A stretch of 24,314 nucleotides of DNA, from contig JBFWSL010000021.1 in assembly GCA_050248375.1 (NCBI GenBank), forward strand, positions 1 to 24,314, in the 5' to 3' direction. A program made the position numbers and the translations under genes. Shown here piece by piece: positions 1 through 7,071 of this stretch. Within the stretch, counting starts at the first letter, position 1. Each line of letters starts with the position of its first letter. The DNA is from JAYZVT01 sp050248375. GTDB lineage: Bacteria > Pseudomonadota > Alphaproteobacteria > Rhizobiales > Methyloligellaceae. The notes beneath the pieces were generated by a model, which did not search any database, had not been told where the DNA came from, and saw only the letters and a program-made list of their open reading frames with translations.

Positions 1-1
1 C

Positions 2-394
2 CTGCTGCCGGTGGTGACCACCGACGCGGCCACGGGTGACGTGCTCATGCTCGGCTACATGAACGCCGAGGCGCTGACCAGGACCATCGAGACCGGCGAG
101 GCCCACTACTGGAGCCGTTCGCGCAACACCATCTGGCACAAGGGCGCGACCAGCGGCCTGGTGCAGAAGGTCGTCGATCTGCGTATCGACGACGATCAGG
201 ACGCGGTCTGGCTGAAAGTCGATGTGGCGGGTTCGGGTGCATCCTGCCACGTCGGTTATCGCTCGTGCTTCTACCGCTCGGTTCCGCTCGGCGAGAGCCC
301 CTCGCCGCGGACCGTGCTGGAATACCGCGAGAGCGCCAAGACTTTCGACCCCAAGGACGTCTATGGCGATGCGCCCAATCCCACCCAGCTCTAG
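2..394 (+). CDS. hisI: Phosphoribosyl-AMP cyclohydrolase, 5'-truncated by the window edge
   Basis: HisI hydrolyses the adenine ring of phosphoribosyl-AMP, the third step of histidine biosynthesis, in the cytoplasm. The frame is open from base 2 (L-L-P-V-V-T-T-D), so the true start lies off the window and the GTG at 11 is internal. Counting from that GTG, the family blocks are visible: LGYMN near 14-18, WSRSRNTIWHKG at 34-45, and the zinc-site motif CHxGxxSCF at 79-87 (Cys79, Cys86). The third zinc cysteine of the classical DCDxD motif is Asp here (DDDQD, 60-64). I believe this variant is common in alphaproteobacterial HisI, but I cannot check that here. There is no fused HisE domain, so this is the monofunctional form. 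The next gene in the same direction starts about 200 bases downstream. Identification is very secure; only the N-terminus is missing. Confidence 0.95.
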   Translation: MLPVVTTDAATGDVLMLGYMNAEALTRTIETGEAHYWSRSRNTIWHKGATSGLVQKVVDLRIDDDQDAVWLKVDVAGSGASCHVGYRSCFYRSVPLGESPSPRTVLEYRESAKTFDPKDVYGDAPNPTQL

Positions 395-523
395 GACCGC
401 GCCTGCTGAACCCACGGTTAACGCGGCATTAGGACCGGCTTAATCCGCATGTCCATAGACTTGGTTCATATGGCCTGCGTGGCCGGGAGCCGGATTGCCG
501 CGGGAACGCGGGCCCCGAGACAC

Positions 524-539
524 CTGTTATCCCTAACAG
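524..539. repeat. Short inverted repeat upstream of the patatin-like gene
   Basis: A 6-bp perfect inverted repeat (CTGTTA, 4-base spacer, TAACAG) lies about 60 bases before the patatin-like gene start. It could be an operator half-site pair or a small leader hairpin, but there is no U-run. Function is unknown. The rest of the 395-600 gap shows no ORF or RNA that I recognise. Confidence 0.3.
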
Positions 540-600
540 ACGCCCGGACGCCGCAGCGGGCCGCCGATGGACCGGTACTTGCACCAGGAGGAGCAAGACA

Positions 601-1536
601 GTGTTGCGTGTCATGAGAAAACCGAAGATCGGCATAGCGCTCGGCGGCGGCGCGGCGCGGGGATGGGCCCATATCGGGGTCCTGAAGGCGCTCGCGGAGG
701 CCGGAATCGCCCCCGACGTGGTGGCGGGCACCTCCATCGGCGCGGTCGCCGGCGGCTGCTACGCGGCGGGAAAGCTGGACCAGCTCGAGGAATTCGCCCT
801 GTCGCTGAACCGGCGCAAGATTTTCGGCTTTCTGGATTTCAATTTCGGCGGCTCCGGACTGATTTCGGGCCGCAGACTGTGCGGCGAACTCGATTCCCAC
901 CTCAAGGAGTGCATGATCCCGGACCTCAACCGCCGTTTCGTGGCGGTGGCGACGGAACTGGGGACCGGCCACGAGATCTGGCTGTCCAAGGGCCGGCTGG
1001 TGCCCGCAATGCATGCCTCCTACGCGCTGCCGGGCATTTTCCGGCCGGTGCATCTCAACGGCCGCTGGCTGATCGACGGCGCCTTCGTCAATCCGGTGCC
1101 GGTCTCGGTGTGCCGGGCGCTCGGGGCCAATATCGTCATCGCCGTCAATCTCAACTCCGACACCTTCGTGCGCGGCTCGGTCATCCCGGACCAAGAGGCG
1201 CTCGAGGAAGACCTGCTGCCGGACGCCATGGAAGCGAGCCCCGGCGGCAACGGCCAGGCGGCGCGGCGCCTGCTGCAGCGCCAGTTCTTCGGCGGCGGCG
1301 GCAGTCATGCGCCGGGCATCTCCAGCGTCATGATGGATGCCTTCAACATCGTGCAGGACCGCATCGCGCGCTCCCGCATGGCCGGTGATCCGCCGGATTT
1401 CGTGATCTCGCCCAAGGTCGGCAAGGTGCGGCTGTTCGATTTCCACTGCGCGCACGAAAGCATTCCGGCCGGCTACGAAGCCGCCAAGCGCGAACTCGCG
1501 GACATACAGCGCACCCTCGACACCATCGCCGCCTGA
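601..1536 (+). CDS. Patatin-like phospholipase family protein (RssA type)
   Basis: Predicted serine acyl-hydrolase of the bacterial patatin/RssA family, likely acting on phospholipids or other lipid esters at the cytoplasmic side of the membrane. The glycine-rich oxyanion motif GGGAARG is at residues 15-21, the nucleophile elbow GTSIG at 43-47 (Ser45), and the second dyad residue in DGAF at Asp159. The dyad is therefore complete and the protein should be active. Length (311 aa) is normal for stand-alone bacterial patatins. I chose the GTG at 601 because AGGAGGAG (586-593) sits 7 bases upstream; an ATG at 613 is a possible alternative. The gene is convergent with the CBS-domain gene, only 17 bases between stops. 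As I recall, hisI, a patatin gene and a CBS gene occur together in other alphaproteobacteria. The physiological substrate cannot be read from the sequence. Confidence 0.9.
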   Translation: MLRVMRKPKIGIALGGGAARGWAHIGVLKALAEAGIAPDVVAGTSIGAVAGGCYAAGKLDQLEEFALSLNRRKIFGFLDFNFGGSGLISGRRLCGELDSHLKECMIPDLNRRFVAVATELGTGHEIWLSKGRLVPAMHASYALPGIFRPVHLNGRWLIDGAFVNPVPVSVCRALGANIVIAVNLNSDTFVRGSVIPDQEALEEDLLPDAMEASPGGNGQAARRLLQRQFFGGGGSHAPGISSVMMDAFNIVQDRIARSRMAGDPPDFVISPKVGKVRLFDFHCAHESIPAGYEAAKRELADIQRTLDTIAA

Positions 1537-1553
1537 GCGGCGCGGTTCCCGCC

Positions 1554-1985
1554 TCAGCCGGTGGCGATATAGTCCCGCATGGCGGCCGCTTCCAGCTCGG
1601 CTTCCGCGATCCTCAGCCTGACCACGTCACCGATGGAGACGATGCCGCCAAGGCGGCCGTCCACGATAACGGGCAGGTGGCGGAAACGGCCCGCGGTCAT
1701 GCGGGCCATCAGCCGGTCCACCGTGTCGGAAACCTCGCAGGTCACGACCTTCTTCGTCATGCTCTCGGAGACGGGCTTATCGAGCGCGGCCACGCCGTGT
1801 AGAGCGATGGCGCGAACGATGTCGCGCTCGGAAATCACGCCCACGATGGACGAATCGCCATCGGTGACGACCACGCAACCGATGCGGTGCTCGCTCAGCA
1901 GGCGGGCGATATCGAGCAGGGTATCATCGGGACTGGCGCTGACCACGCCACTTCCCTTGTCCTTCAGAATGGATGAGACATTCAT
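1554..1985 (-). CDS. Two-CBS-domain protein
   Basis: A 143-residue protein made almost wholly of a tandem CBS (Bateman) module. CBS1 spans roughly residues 5-62 (IGCVVVTDGDSSIVGVISERDIVR) and CBS2 roughly 72-130 (FRHLPVIVDGRLGGIVSIGDVV). Such modules bind adenosyl ligands (AMP, ATP, SAM) or NADH and act as energy or redox sensors. No catalytic domain is fused, so it probably works as a free regulatory subunit. The frame is open further upstream (to 2030), but AGGAGG lies just before the ATG at 1985, and the protein from this start begins exactly at the first CBS strand, so this start is preferred. The partner protein is unknown. Confidence 0.9.
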   Translation of the reverse strand: MNVSSILKDKGSGVVSASPDDTLLDIARLLSEHRIGCVVVTDGDSSIVGVISERDIVRAIALHGVAALDKPVSESMTKKVVTCEVSDTVDRLMARMTAGRFRHLPVIVDGRLGGIVSIGDVVRLRIAEAELEAAAMRDYIATG

Positions 1986-2110
1986 GGCGCACCTCCTGGC
2001 GCGCTGGCCTCGATCCTTTTGCGCTCCCATGCCGGGCCATGCGCGCTACCGCATATGATGTGGCCTTGCGCGGACAAGCGCAATAGGCCGGCACCCGACA
2101 TACAACGGTG

Positions 2111-2818
2111 TTAACCGTGAAGATGTTCCCGGGGCGGATCGAAGATTCCGAGGAGCAGCAATCCGGCGGCAAAGCCACCGATATGCGCCTCCCAGGCAAT
2201 GGTGGCGCCGCTGTCGTCGAACTGCAGGTAGCCGAGGCCGAAGACCAGGTTGATCGCCGCCCACACGATGAGGAACAGGATCATGCGGGGGTTCGTCAGC
2301 GTCGCGCCGATGCCCGCAAGCGGCACCATGCGGATCAGGTCCGGGCTGGAGGAAAAGCCGCGCGGACTGGCGAAGAGGAAGCGGACCGCGCCCGCCATCT
2401 GGCCGGATATGGCGGCGGAGGCGCCGACCACCGGAACCATTTCCCCCCAGTGCAGGACAAGATGCAGCAGCACGCCGGCGATACCGCAGACCGCGGAGAA
2501 CACCAGGAAGCGCAGGCCGCCCACACGCTTGGCGATGGCGCTGCCGAAGGCCAGCATCCACATGCCGTTGACCAGGAGATGGGTCAGGTCGCCATGCACG
2601 AACATGTAGGTGATAAAGGAGGTTATCGAGGCGAGCTCACCTCCGGGCAGAGTTTCCGCCGCGCCCGTGTAGCGGCCGGGAATGAAGGCGAGCGCGAGCG
2701 TGAGCACTTCCTCCTGCTCCGACGGCAGCACCGAGCGCAGCAGATGCACCGCGCCCATGAGCGCAAGCGACGCGATCACCGCGCCGGGCACGTTGAACAT
2801 GGCCTGACGCGGTTCCAT
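2111..2818 (-). CDS. Rhomboid family intramembrane serine protease
   Basis: Polytopic inner-membrane protease that cleaves transmembrane segments of partner proteins. Family signatures: HGDLTHLLVNGMWMLAFG at about 75-92 (the loop and TM2 HxxxHLxxN-type block), the nucleophile region VGASAAISG at 131-139 with Ser134, and the catalytic His212 in WEAHIGGFAAGL. The usual GxSG motif is GASA here, a variant I recall in alphaproteobacterial rhomboids. Hydrophobic segments fit a six-helix core. The frame is open upstream to 3088, but that stretch is arginine- and proline-rich and unlike a rhomboid N-terminus. The ATG at 2818, preceded by an AGGA-type site, gives 235 residues, a normal length. An upstream ATG (MSARSG, about 2869) remains possible. 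The gene diverges from the PAS-domain gene. Confidence 0.9.
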   Translation of the reverse strand: MEPRQAMFNVPGAVIASLALMGAVHLLRSVLPSEQEEVLTLALAFIPGRYTGAAETLPGGELASITSFITYMFVHGDLTHLLVNGMWMLAFGSAIAKRVGGLRFLVFSAVCGIAGVLLHLVLHWGEMVPVVGASAAISGQMAGAVRFLFASPRGFSSSPDLIRMVPLAGIGATLTNPRMILFLIVWAAINLVFGLGYLQFDDSGATIAWEAHIGGFAAGLLLLGIFDPPREHLHG

Positions 2819-3086
2819 GCGTTCCTGTCCGTCCTGAATGTCCGCCTGAACTCCTGACCGGGCGGACATAGCGGCCCCGCGCCGCCACCGCAAGCCCGGC
2901 CGCCTCACAAGCCGGCGAAGCCGCCACGCCCGGCCCATCTGGCACGGAGGATGCTCCCCTGCAGGGCAAAGCCTGGCCGGCGGCCCGGTCCGTCCCAGAT
3001 CAGGACGCTTGTGCGTCACCTCTGGACAGCCGCCGCGAGGGCGATGGCAGGCGGGAACAGACCTGCGCGAAAACAGGATTGGCGTC

Positions 3087-3704
3087 ATGGAACATGCGAC
3101 GAGCAGGCAGATTTACCATTACTGGAACCTGGTCCGGGGCGGGCGCAAGGCGCCCGAACGCTTCGAGATCGAGCCGGCCCAGATCGCGGGCGCCCTGCCC
3201 CAGACCTTCGTGCTGGAATGCGCCAGCTACAGGCGTTACCCCTTCCGGCTGGCGGGAACCCGCATCTGCACGCAGTTCGGCATGGAAATGCGCGGCACCG
3301 ACCTGATGGAGCTGTGGACGGGCGACGACCGCGAGGCCGCTGACACCCTGCTGCACAACGTAGTGGAGGAATGCGCCGCGGCGGTCCTCGTCTTCGACTC
3401 CCTGCGCGAGGACGGACGCAGCCTGCGCTCCGAGATGGTGCTGCTGCCCCTGCTGCACGGCAGCCGCAAGGTGAACCGCATCATCGGGGCGATTTCTCCT
3501 GCGGAGGACCCCTACTGGCTCGGCACGGCCCCCTTCGCGAGCCACAGCCTGGCGGCCTTCGACCTGATCTGGCCGGACGGCAAGCCCAGATCCGTCGCCA
3601 ATGAGGAAACCCTCCGGGGCGCCCTCCCGGAGCCCGTGGCCGTGACCCTCGACGGCAAGCGCAAGTTCCGCGTCTACGAAGGCGGGCGCAGCGGCCAGGC
3701 TTGA
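3087..3704 (+). CDS. PAS domain-containing protein (PAS_5 family)
   Basis: A 205-residue soluble protein of the alphaproteobacterial PAS_5 type (pfam07310, formerly DUF1457). The family pattern is seen in the N-terminal YHYWNLVRGGRKAPERFEI block (about 10-28), the LPQTFVLECASYRRYPFRLAGTRIC core (37-62), and the GMEMRGTDLMELW stretch that follows. No kinase, cyclase or output domain is attached, so it is probably a free-standing sensor or scaffold; the ligand is unknown. I chose the ATG at 3087, with AGGA about 8 bases upstream and homology beginning right after it, over an earlier in-frame start at 3009. It lies just ahead of the PilZ gene on the same strand, but a gap of about 135 bases suggests a separate promoter. 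Confidence 0.85.
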   Translation: MEHATSRQIYHYWNLVRGGRKAPERFEIEPAQIAGALPQTFVLECASYRRYPFRLAGTRICTQFGMEMRGTDLMELWTGDDREAADTLLHNVVEECAAAVLVFDSLREDGRSLRSEMVLLPLLHGSRKVNRIIGAISPAEDPYWLGTAPFASHSLAAFDLIWPDGKPRSVANEETLRGALPEPVAVTLDGKRKFRVYEGGRSGQA

Positions 3705-3767
3705 GCCCCTCCAAGGTTGCATATCCATAAACCTTAACGTGGAAGTTGTGCCCGTTTTACGCGGCGT

Positions 3768-3782
3768 TTAGCCCTTCCTTAA
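3768..3782. promoter_or_regulatory. Possible CtrA-like site upstream of the PilZ gene
   Basis: TTAG-N7-TTAA matches the alphaproteobacterial CtrA consensus TTAA-N7-TTAA with one mismatch, about 60 bases before the PilZ start in a locally AT-richer gap. A second near match (TTAA-N7-TTAG) lies at about 418-432 before the patatin-like gene. These are motif matches only and could be chance. Confidence 0.25.
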
Positions 3783-3840
3783 CCCTGCGGCGCCTAGCAT
3801 CGCGAGAGAGTGGCGGTTCTTTGGCGGCGATCCTTGGCGC

Positions 3841-4554
3841 ATGACGGATATCAGCAATCGCGGCGTCGCAGCGGCTGGCGCCACGGGGCCTGCGCTTCGT
3901 GAGGCGGCTGGCGATCTGGCCGCACGCCACACGCTCAGGTCGAAGGGAAACAGGGTCACGATCGTGCGCGACCGCAGGCGACATCAGCGGGTCCGGATCA
4001 AGCTTCTCGGGCGTTTCATGCGCGAGGACATGAACGAATATCCCTGCCAGGTACACAATGTCTCGGCCGGCGGGCTGGCGGTCAGCGCCGCCATTTCCGG
4101 CGAGCCCGGCGAGAAGATCGTCCTCTATATCGACCAGCTCGGGCGGCTCGAGGGGGAGATCGTCCGGGTTTATCCGGGCGGCTTCGCCATGTCGCTCAGG
4201 GGCAGCAATTACAAACGGGAAAAGATCGTCAACCAGCTTACCTGGCTGCTCAACCGCGCCCAGCTCGACATGAGCGAGGAGCGCCAGCATTCCCGCGTGG
4301 CGCCCTCCAACGCGCATTCCAAGCTGGTGCTGCCGGACGGCTCGGAGATGGACTGCCAGGTGCTTGACGTGTCCCTGGGTGGAGCCTCCATCGCGATTCA
4401 TCCCAAACCGCCGGTTAACACGATGGTGTCCCTCAGCCTCATCAAGGGCCGGATAGCGCGCCATCACGAGCATGGCGTGGGCATCCAGTTCCTCGAAATC
4501 CAGGACCCGGCGTCGCTGGAACGCCGCTTCGGGTCCATGCGGGAGACGGCCTGA
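3841..4554 (+). CDS. Tandem PilZ domain protein, predicted c-di-GMP receptor
   Basis: Predicted cyclic di-GMP binding protein with two PilZ domains. Domain 1 begins near residue 45 with the RxxxR switch (Arg46, Arg50) and has NxSxxG at 73-78. Domain 2 begins near 147 with RxxxR (Arg148, Arg152) and DxSxxG at 176-181. Both domains therefore keep the ligand-contact residues. The first 35 residues look disordered and there is no signal peptide or membrane helix, so it is cytoplasmic. The ATG at 3841 has only a weak ribosome-binding site; later starts would remove or crowd the first RxxxR motif. Single and tandem PilZ proteins typically act on motility or exopolysaccharide targets; this sequence does not show the partner. 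The next gene encodes a BTLCP-type exported cysteine peptidase, a family that includes LapG of the c-di-GMP/LapD circuit, but adjacency alone does not prove a link. Confidence 0.88.
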   Translation: MTDISNRGVAAAGATGPALREAAGDLAARHTLRSKGNRVTIVRDRRRHQRVRIKLLGRFMREDMNEYPCQVHNVSAGGLAVSAAISGEPGEKIVLYIDQLGRLEGEIVRVYPGGFAMSLRGSNYKREKIVNQLTWLLNRAQLDMSEERQHSRVAPSNAHSKLVLPDGSEMDCQVLDVSLGGASIAIHPKPPVNTMVSLSLIKGRIARHHEHGVGIQFLEIQDPASLERRFGSMRETA

Positions 4555-4657
4555 GCCGCCGCCGGCACAGACCAGAACCGCGGCTCCCCCGCCTTTTTTC
4601 CTGAAAATCCGCCTTTTCCGCCCTGCCGGACGCTGCTCCCAGGCCCGGGATACTTAC

Positions 4658-4687
4658 AATTTTAGACAAATGCGGTTGTCTAAAATT
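4658..4687. promoter_or_regulatory. 12-bp perfect palindrome upstream of the cysteine peptidase gene
   Basis: The arms at 4658-4669 (AATTTTAGACAA) and 4676-4687 are perfect reverse complements around a 6-base centre. It is very AT-rich compared with the surroundings and lies about 120 bases before the peptidase start. It resembles a dimeric repressor operator more than a terminator, because the stem is AT-rich and no immediate U-run follows. A cognate regulator cannot be named. Confidence 0.5.
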
Positions 4688-4692
4688 TGAGG

Positions 4693-4732
4693 CAATTTTT
4701 CCTCTAATCCCTTTCAAACATTAGAGAAATTG
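4693..4732. promoter_or_regulatory. Second, bulged inverted repeat upstream of the cysteine peptidase gene
   Basis: The arms CAATTT/CTCTAAT (4693-4698 and 4702-4708, separated by a 3-base bulge) pair with ATTAGAG/AAATTG (4720-4732). It follows the first palindrome by 5 bases and shares the TCTAA/TTAGA core with it. It may be a second operator or a structured leader. No protein or known RNA family was recognised. Confidence 0.4.
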
Positions 4733-4803
4733 CGGTCCCGGCCTTTGCCGGATGTAAGAAGCTTTGTGGCATCCTGCCCACCATCGAATTGGGGGGCACG
4801 AAA

Positions 4804-5484
4804 ATGAACAAGCTGGTTGTCACATTGCTTATGACGATCGCGGGGGCCGCAACCGCCGGCGGCGCCCATGCGGAACGGGCGGTTCGCACCGAGGGGCAGA
4901 AAGCGGGCTCCGCCGCCATGCAGACCTTCGGACGGACGCTGCCGCCGATCGGACATGTCTCGCTGTGCGAGCGTCTGCCGGGCGAGTGCAAGCCGATGAA
5001 GGCCGGGATCGCCGATGCCGGACCGGTATCGATGACCGCCGAGCGCCAGGCGGACCTGTGGGCCGTGAACGACCTGGTCAACCGCATCGTGCGGCCGGTC
5101 ACGGACATGGAGCTGTACGGCAAGGTGGAACACTGGACCTATCCGGCGGGCGCCGGCGACTGCGAGGACTACGTCCTGCTGAAGCGCCGCCTGCTGATGG
5201 AGCGCGGCTGGCCCGCCGGCGCGCTGCTCATCACGGTGGTCCGCGACGAATTCAACGAGGGACACGCCATCCTGACGGCGCGCACCTCGGACGGCGACTA
5301 CGTTCTCGACAACAAGAAGTCCGAGATCCTCGCTTGGAACCAGACGGCCTACACCTTCGTGAAGCGGCAGTCGGAAAGCGATCCGAGCCAATGGGTGTCC
5401 CTGACGACCCCGTCTCGCTGGGCGCTGATCCGGTCGGTGAGCACGCAAAGCACCGACAGCGACACGGAGCAGGACGACGAGTAA
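4804..5484 (+). CDS. Exported transglutaminase-like cysteine peptidase (BTLCP family)
   Basis: A predicted periplasmic cysteine protease of the bacterial transglutaminase-like family (pfam06035, the LapG superfamily). The N-terminus (MNKLVVTLLMTIAGAATAGGAHA) is a clear Sec signal peptide with likely cleavage after Ala23. The catalytic triad is visible: Cys120 in GAGDCEDY, His154 in EGHAIL and Asp169 in YVLDN. The C-terminal KRQSESDPSQWVSL block is typical of alphaproteobacterial members. I chose the ATG at 4804, preceded by a G-rich ribosome-binding site; a TTG at 4789 is an unlikely alternative. The upstream region carries two inverted repeats and the gene ends at a strong terminator, so it looks like a single-gene unit. 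LapG itself cleaves a biofilm adhesin, but no adhesin or LapD-like gene is present here, so the substrate is open. Confidence 0.88.
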   Translation: MNKLVVTLLMTIAGAATAGGAHAERAVRTEGQKAGSAAMQTFGRTLPPIGHVSLCERLPGECKPMKAGIADAGPVSMTAERQADLWAVNDLVNRIVRPVTDMELYGKVEHWTYPAGAGDCEDYVLLKRRLLMERGWPAGALLITVVRDEFNEGHAILTARTSDGDYVLDNKKSEILAWNQTAYTFVKRQSESDPSQWVSLTTPSRWALIRSVSTQSTDSDTEQDDE

Positions 5485-5563
5485 CCACCCGCCAGTCCCG
5501 AAGGCGATCCCTTTGACCCGGTGATCATCCCCCCTCCATCCCCGACCCCACCGGGTCCTACTG

Positions 5564-5604
5564 GGAGCCGGCGCTACCCCAAGGCGCCGGCTCCTTTTTT
5601 CTTT
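5564..5604 (+). terminator. Rho-independent terminator of the cysteine peptidase gene
   Basis: An 11-bp G+C-rich stem (5564-5574 with 5584-5594, 9-base loop) is followed by T6-C-T4. The T-run is only on the plus strand, so it terminates the peptidase transcript, about 80 bases after its stop. Confidence 0.85.
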
Positions 5605-5627
5605 TCCGGAGAAAGACCGCCGTCCGG

Positions 5628-6158
5628 CTATTTCGCCGGGGCGAGCCCGGCCGTGAAGCGGCGCTGATTGGCGACGTAACGGCCGGCGATGTCGGTGAGG
5701 AGCCTGGCCTGTTCGTCGGTGACCTGGCGCACCACCTTGCCCGGCGATCCCAGGACCATGGAGTTGGGCGGAATCTCCTTGCCTTCCGCGATGAAGGCAT
5801 TGGCGCCGATAATGCAGTTGCGGCCGATGCGGGCGCCGTTGAGGACGACGGAGTTGATGCCGATGAGGCAGTTCCCCTCGATGGTGCAGCCGTGCAGCAT
5901 GGCCAGGTGGCCCACGGTGACGTCCGGGCCGATGGTCATGGGATAGCCGGGGTCGGTGTGCAGCACGCAGTTGTCCTGGATGTTGCTGCGCTCCCCGATG
6001 TGGATCAACTCATTGTCGCCCCGGATCACGGCGCCGAACCAGATGCTGGCGAGCGGCTCCAGCTTCACGTTGCCGATGACGGTCGCGTTGGGCGCGATGA
6101 AATATTCCCCTTGCGCGGGCAGCATGGGGCTCACATCCCCAAGCGCGAATACGGACAT
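5628..6158 (-). CDS. Gamma-class carbonic anhydrase family protein (YrdA/CaiE/PaaY-like)
   Basis: A 176-residue left-handed beta-helix protein built from hexapeptide repeats. The metal-ligand histidines of the family are in place: His67 in VLHTDPG, and His84 and His89 in VGHLAMLHGC. Members bind a divalent metal as trimers and are annotated as carbonic anhydrase-like; many have unproven or weak activity. The start at 6158 is supported by GGGAGAG just upstream and by the normal family N-terminus (xALGxxxPxL). It lies downstream of the small membrane protein gene on the same strand (81-base gap), and could be cotranscribed with it. No acyltransferase motif was seen. The family call is secure; the physiological reaction is not. 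Confidence 0.9.
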   Translation of the reverse strand: MSVFALGDVSPMLPAQGEYFIAPNATVIGNVKLEPLASIWFGAVIRGDNELIHIGERSNIQDNCVLHTDPGYPMTIGPDVTVGHLAMLHGCTIEGNCLIGINSVVLNGARIGRNCIIGANAFIAEGKEIPPNSMVLGSPGKVVRQVTDEQARLLTDIAGRYVANQRRFTAGLAPAK

Positions 6159-6239
6159 TCTTCTCTCCCGGTAAGCGAATCCCCTCGGGCCAATCTCGCA
6201 TAACAGGATGCGGATTGCGACCGGCGCAAGACCGGGCGT

Positions 6240-6554
6240 TCAGTGAGGCAGGTGGCCGAGAATCTCGAGCAGGAACACGCCCGAGAAGAAGCTCCAGATG
6301 GCGGAAATCAGCGTGGAAAGCGCCAGCCAGTGCGGCGCCCTGCCTTCCATGCGGGCGCCGCGGATGGCGTTGCGCATGACGATGACGGGCCCGGCGGCGA
6401 CACGGACCATGACCCCCATGACGGCCGCGAACAAGGGCCTTGGCGCGAGCGTGAAGCTCATGGGCCGGCCGGTCATCAGTTGCGAGAAGCTGGCGATGAG
6501 CCCGGCAAGGCAAAAGCCGATGGCCATTATGTAGAGGTGGAACAGGAAATCCAT
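6240..6554 (-). CDS. Small conserved membrane protein (possibly DUF6949-like)
   Basis: A 104-residue hydrophobic protein with about three membrane segments: roughly residues 5-27 (HLYIMAIGFCLAGLIASF), 38-58 and 80-100. Between them is a charged stretch with MRNAIRGARMEGR, which resembles the conserved loop of a small alphaproteobacterial family I recall as DUF6949; this name is tentative. There is no enzymatic motif and no signal peptide beyond the first helix. The ATG at 6554 is preceded by a GGGGA site at suitable distance. It shares strand with the gamma-carbonic anhydrase gene. The function is unknown. Confidence 0.7.
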   Translation of the reverse strand: MDFLFHLYIMAIGFCLAGLIASFSQLMTGRPMSFTLAPRPLFAAVMGVMVRVAAGPVIVMRNAIRGARMEGRAPHWLALSTLISAIWSFFSGVFLLEILGHLPH

Positions 6555-6671
6555 GACGCATCCCCGCGCCGCTCATGGCGGCCGCAAGGCGCATCCTGCA
6601 CCGCGCGGATGCGGGCCCGCACGTCATTTCCTAACAAAAGGTTAAGATCGGGGCTTTGCGGGACAGCACCG

Positions 6672-6799
6672 CTATTTCGGTGACAGCTATTTCGGTGACA
6701 GTTTACTTAATTCCGCCCGAAGCTTCGCCATGCGCCAGGGACGTGCTCGAATTAAGTAAACTGTCACCGAAATGGAAACCGAAATGTTGTCACCGAAAT
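6672..6799. repeat. Nested REP-like inverted repeat
   Basis: A perfect 24-bp inverted repeat (6689-6712 with 6750-6773; half-site ends in GTTTACTTAATT) encloses a 37-base centre. The left arm is preceded by a tandem second copy of its 15-base end (6672-6686 and 6687-6701), and a further partial copy follows the right arm (6788-6799). The element abuts the stop codon of the DUF3126 gene at 6801. Similar AATTAAGTAAACTGT-type repeats are, from memory, linked with REP-associated tyrosine transposases in other proteobacteria, but no transposase gene lies in the window. It is probably a non-autonomous copy. Confidence 0.75.
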
Positions 6800-6800
6800 G

Positions 6801-7013
6801 TCAGCCCTTCAGGTCGTAGTCGAGGATGGCCATGTTGAACTGGTAGGACAGCTCGTCATCCTCGTCGTCCCGGAACAGGACGCCAATGAACTCGTCGCCG
6901 ATATAGACCTCGGCGGAATCGTCCTTCTTGGGCCGCTGGCGCACCTCGATGGTGTCGAGACGGAAGGTCCGGCGGAGGTATGCCTCCAGCTTCATGATCT
7001 CGTTGCGTTCCAT
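6801..7013 (-). CDS. DUF3126 family protein
   Basis: A 70-residue acidic protein matching the alphaproteobacterial DUF3126 family (pfam11324). The core KKDDSAEVYIGDEFIGVLFRDDEDDELSY (29-57) and the final MAILDYDL are characteristic. There is no membrane segment or signal peptide. The start at 7013 is preceded by GGAGG about a dozen bases upstream, and the full-length family N-terminus (xxxEIxKLEAYLRRTF) supports it over the internal Met7. It lies 58 bases downstream of cysE on the same strand, a neighbourhood I recall in other alphaproteobacteria, so cotranscription is likely. The function is unknown. Confidence 0.88.
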   Translation of the reverse strand: MERNEIMKLEAYLRRTFRLDTIEVRQRPKKDDSAEVYIGDEFIGVLFRDDEDDELSYQFNMAILDYDLKG

Positions 7014-7071
7014 TCTTTTTTCCGGCCTCCGGATAATTCCCGGGCGTCCGCCCCGCAGCGGACGCCACGGG

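Noticed and set aside
2819..3086. N-terminal extension of the rhomboid frame and a long overlapping plus-strand ORF
   Set aside because: Both are composition-driven and overlap the divergent promoter gap; the supported starts are 2818 (rhomboid) and 3087 (PAS).
4555..4600. Terminator after the PilZ gene
   Set aside because: A T6 run occurs at 4594-4599 but no convincing stable stem directly precedes it.
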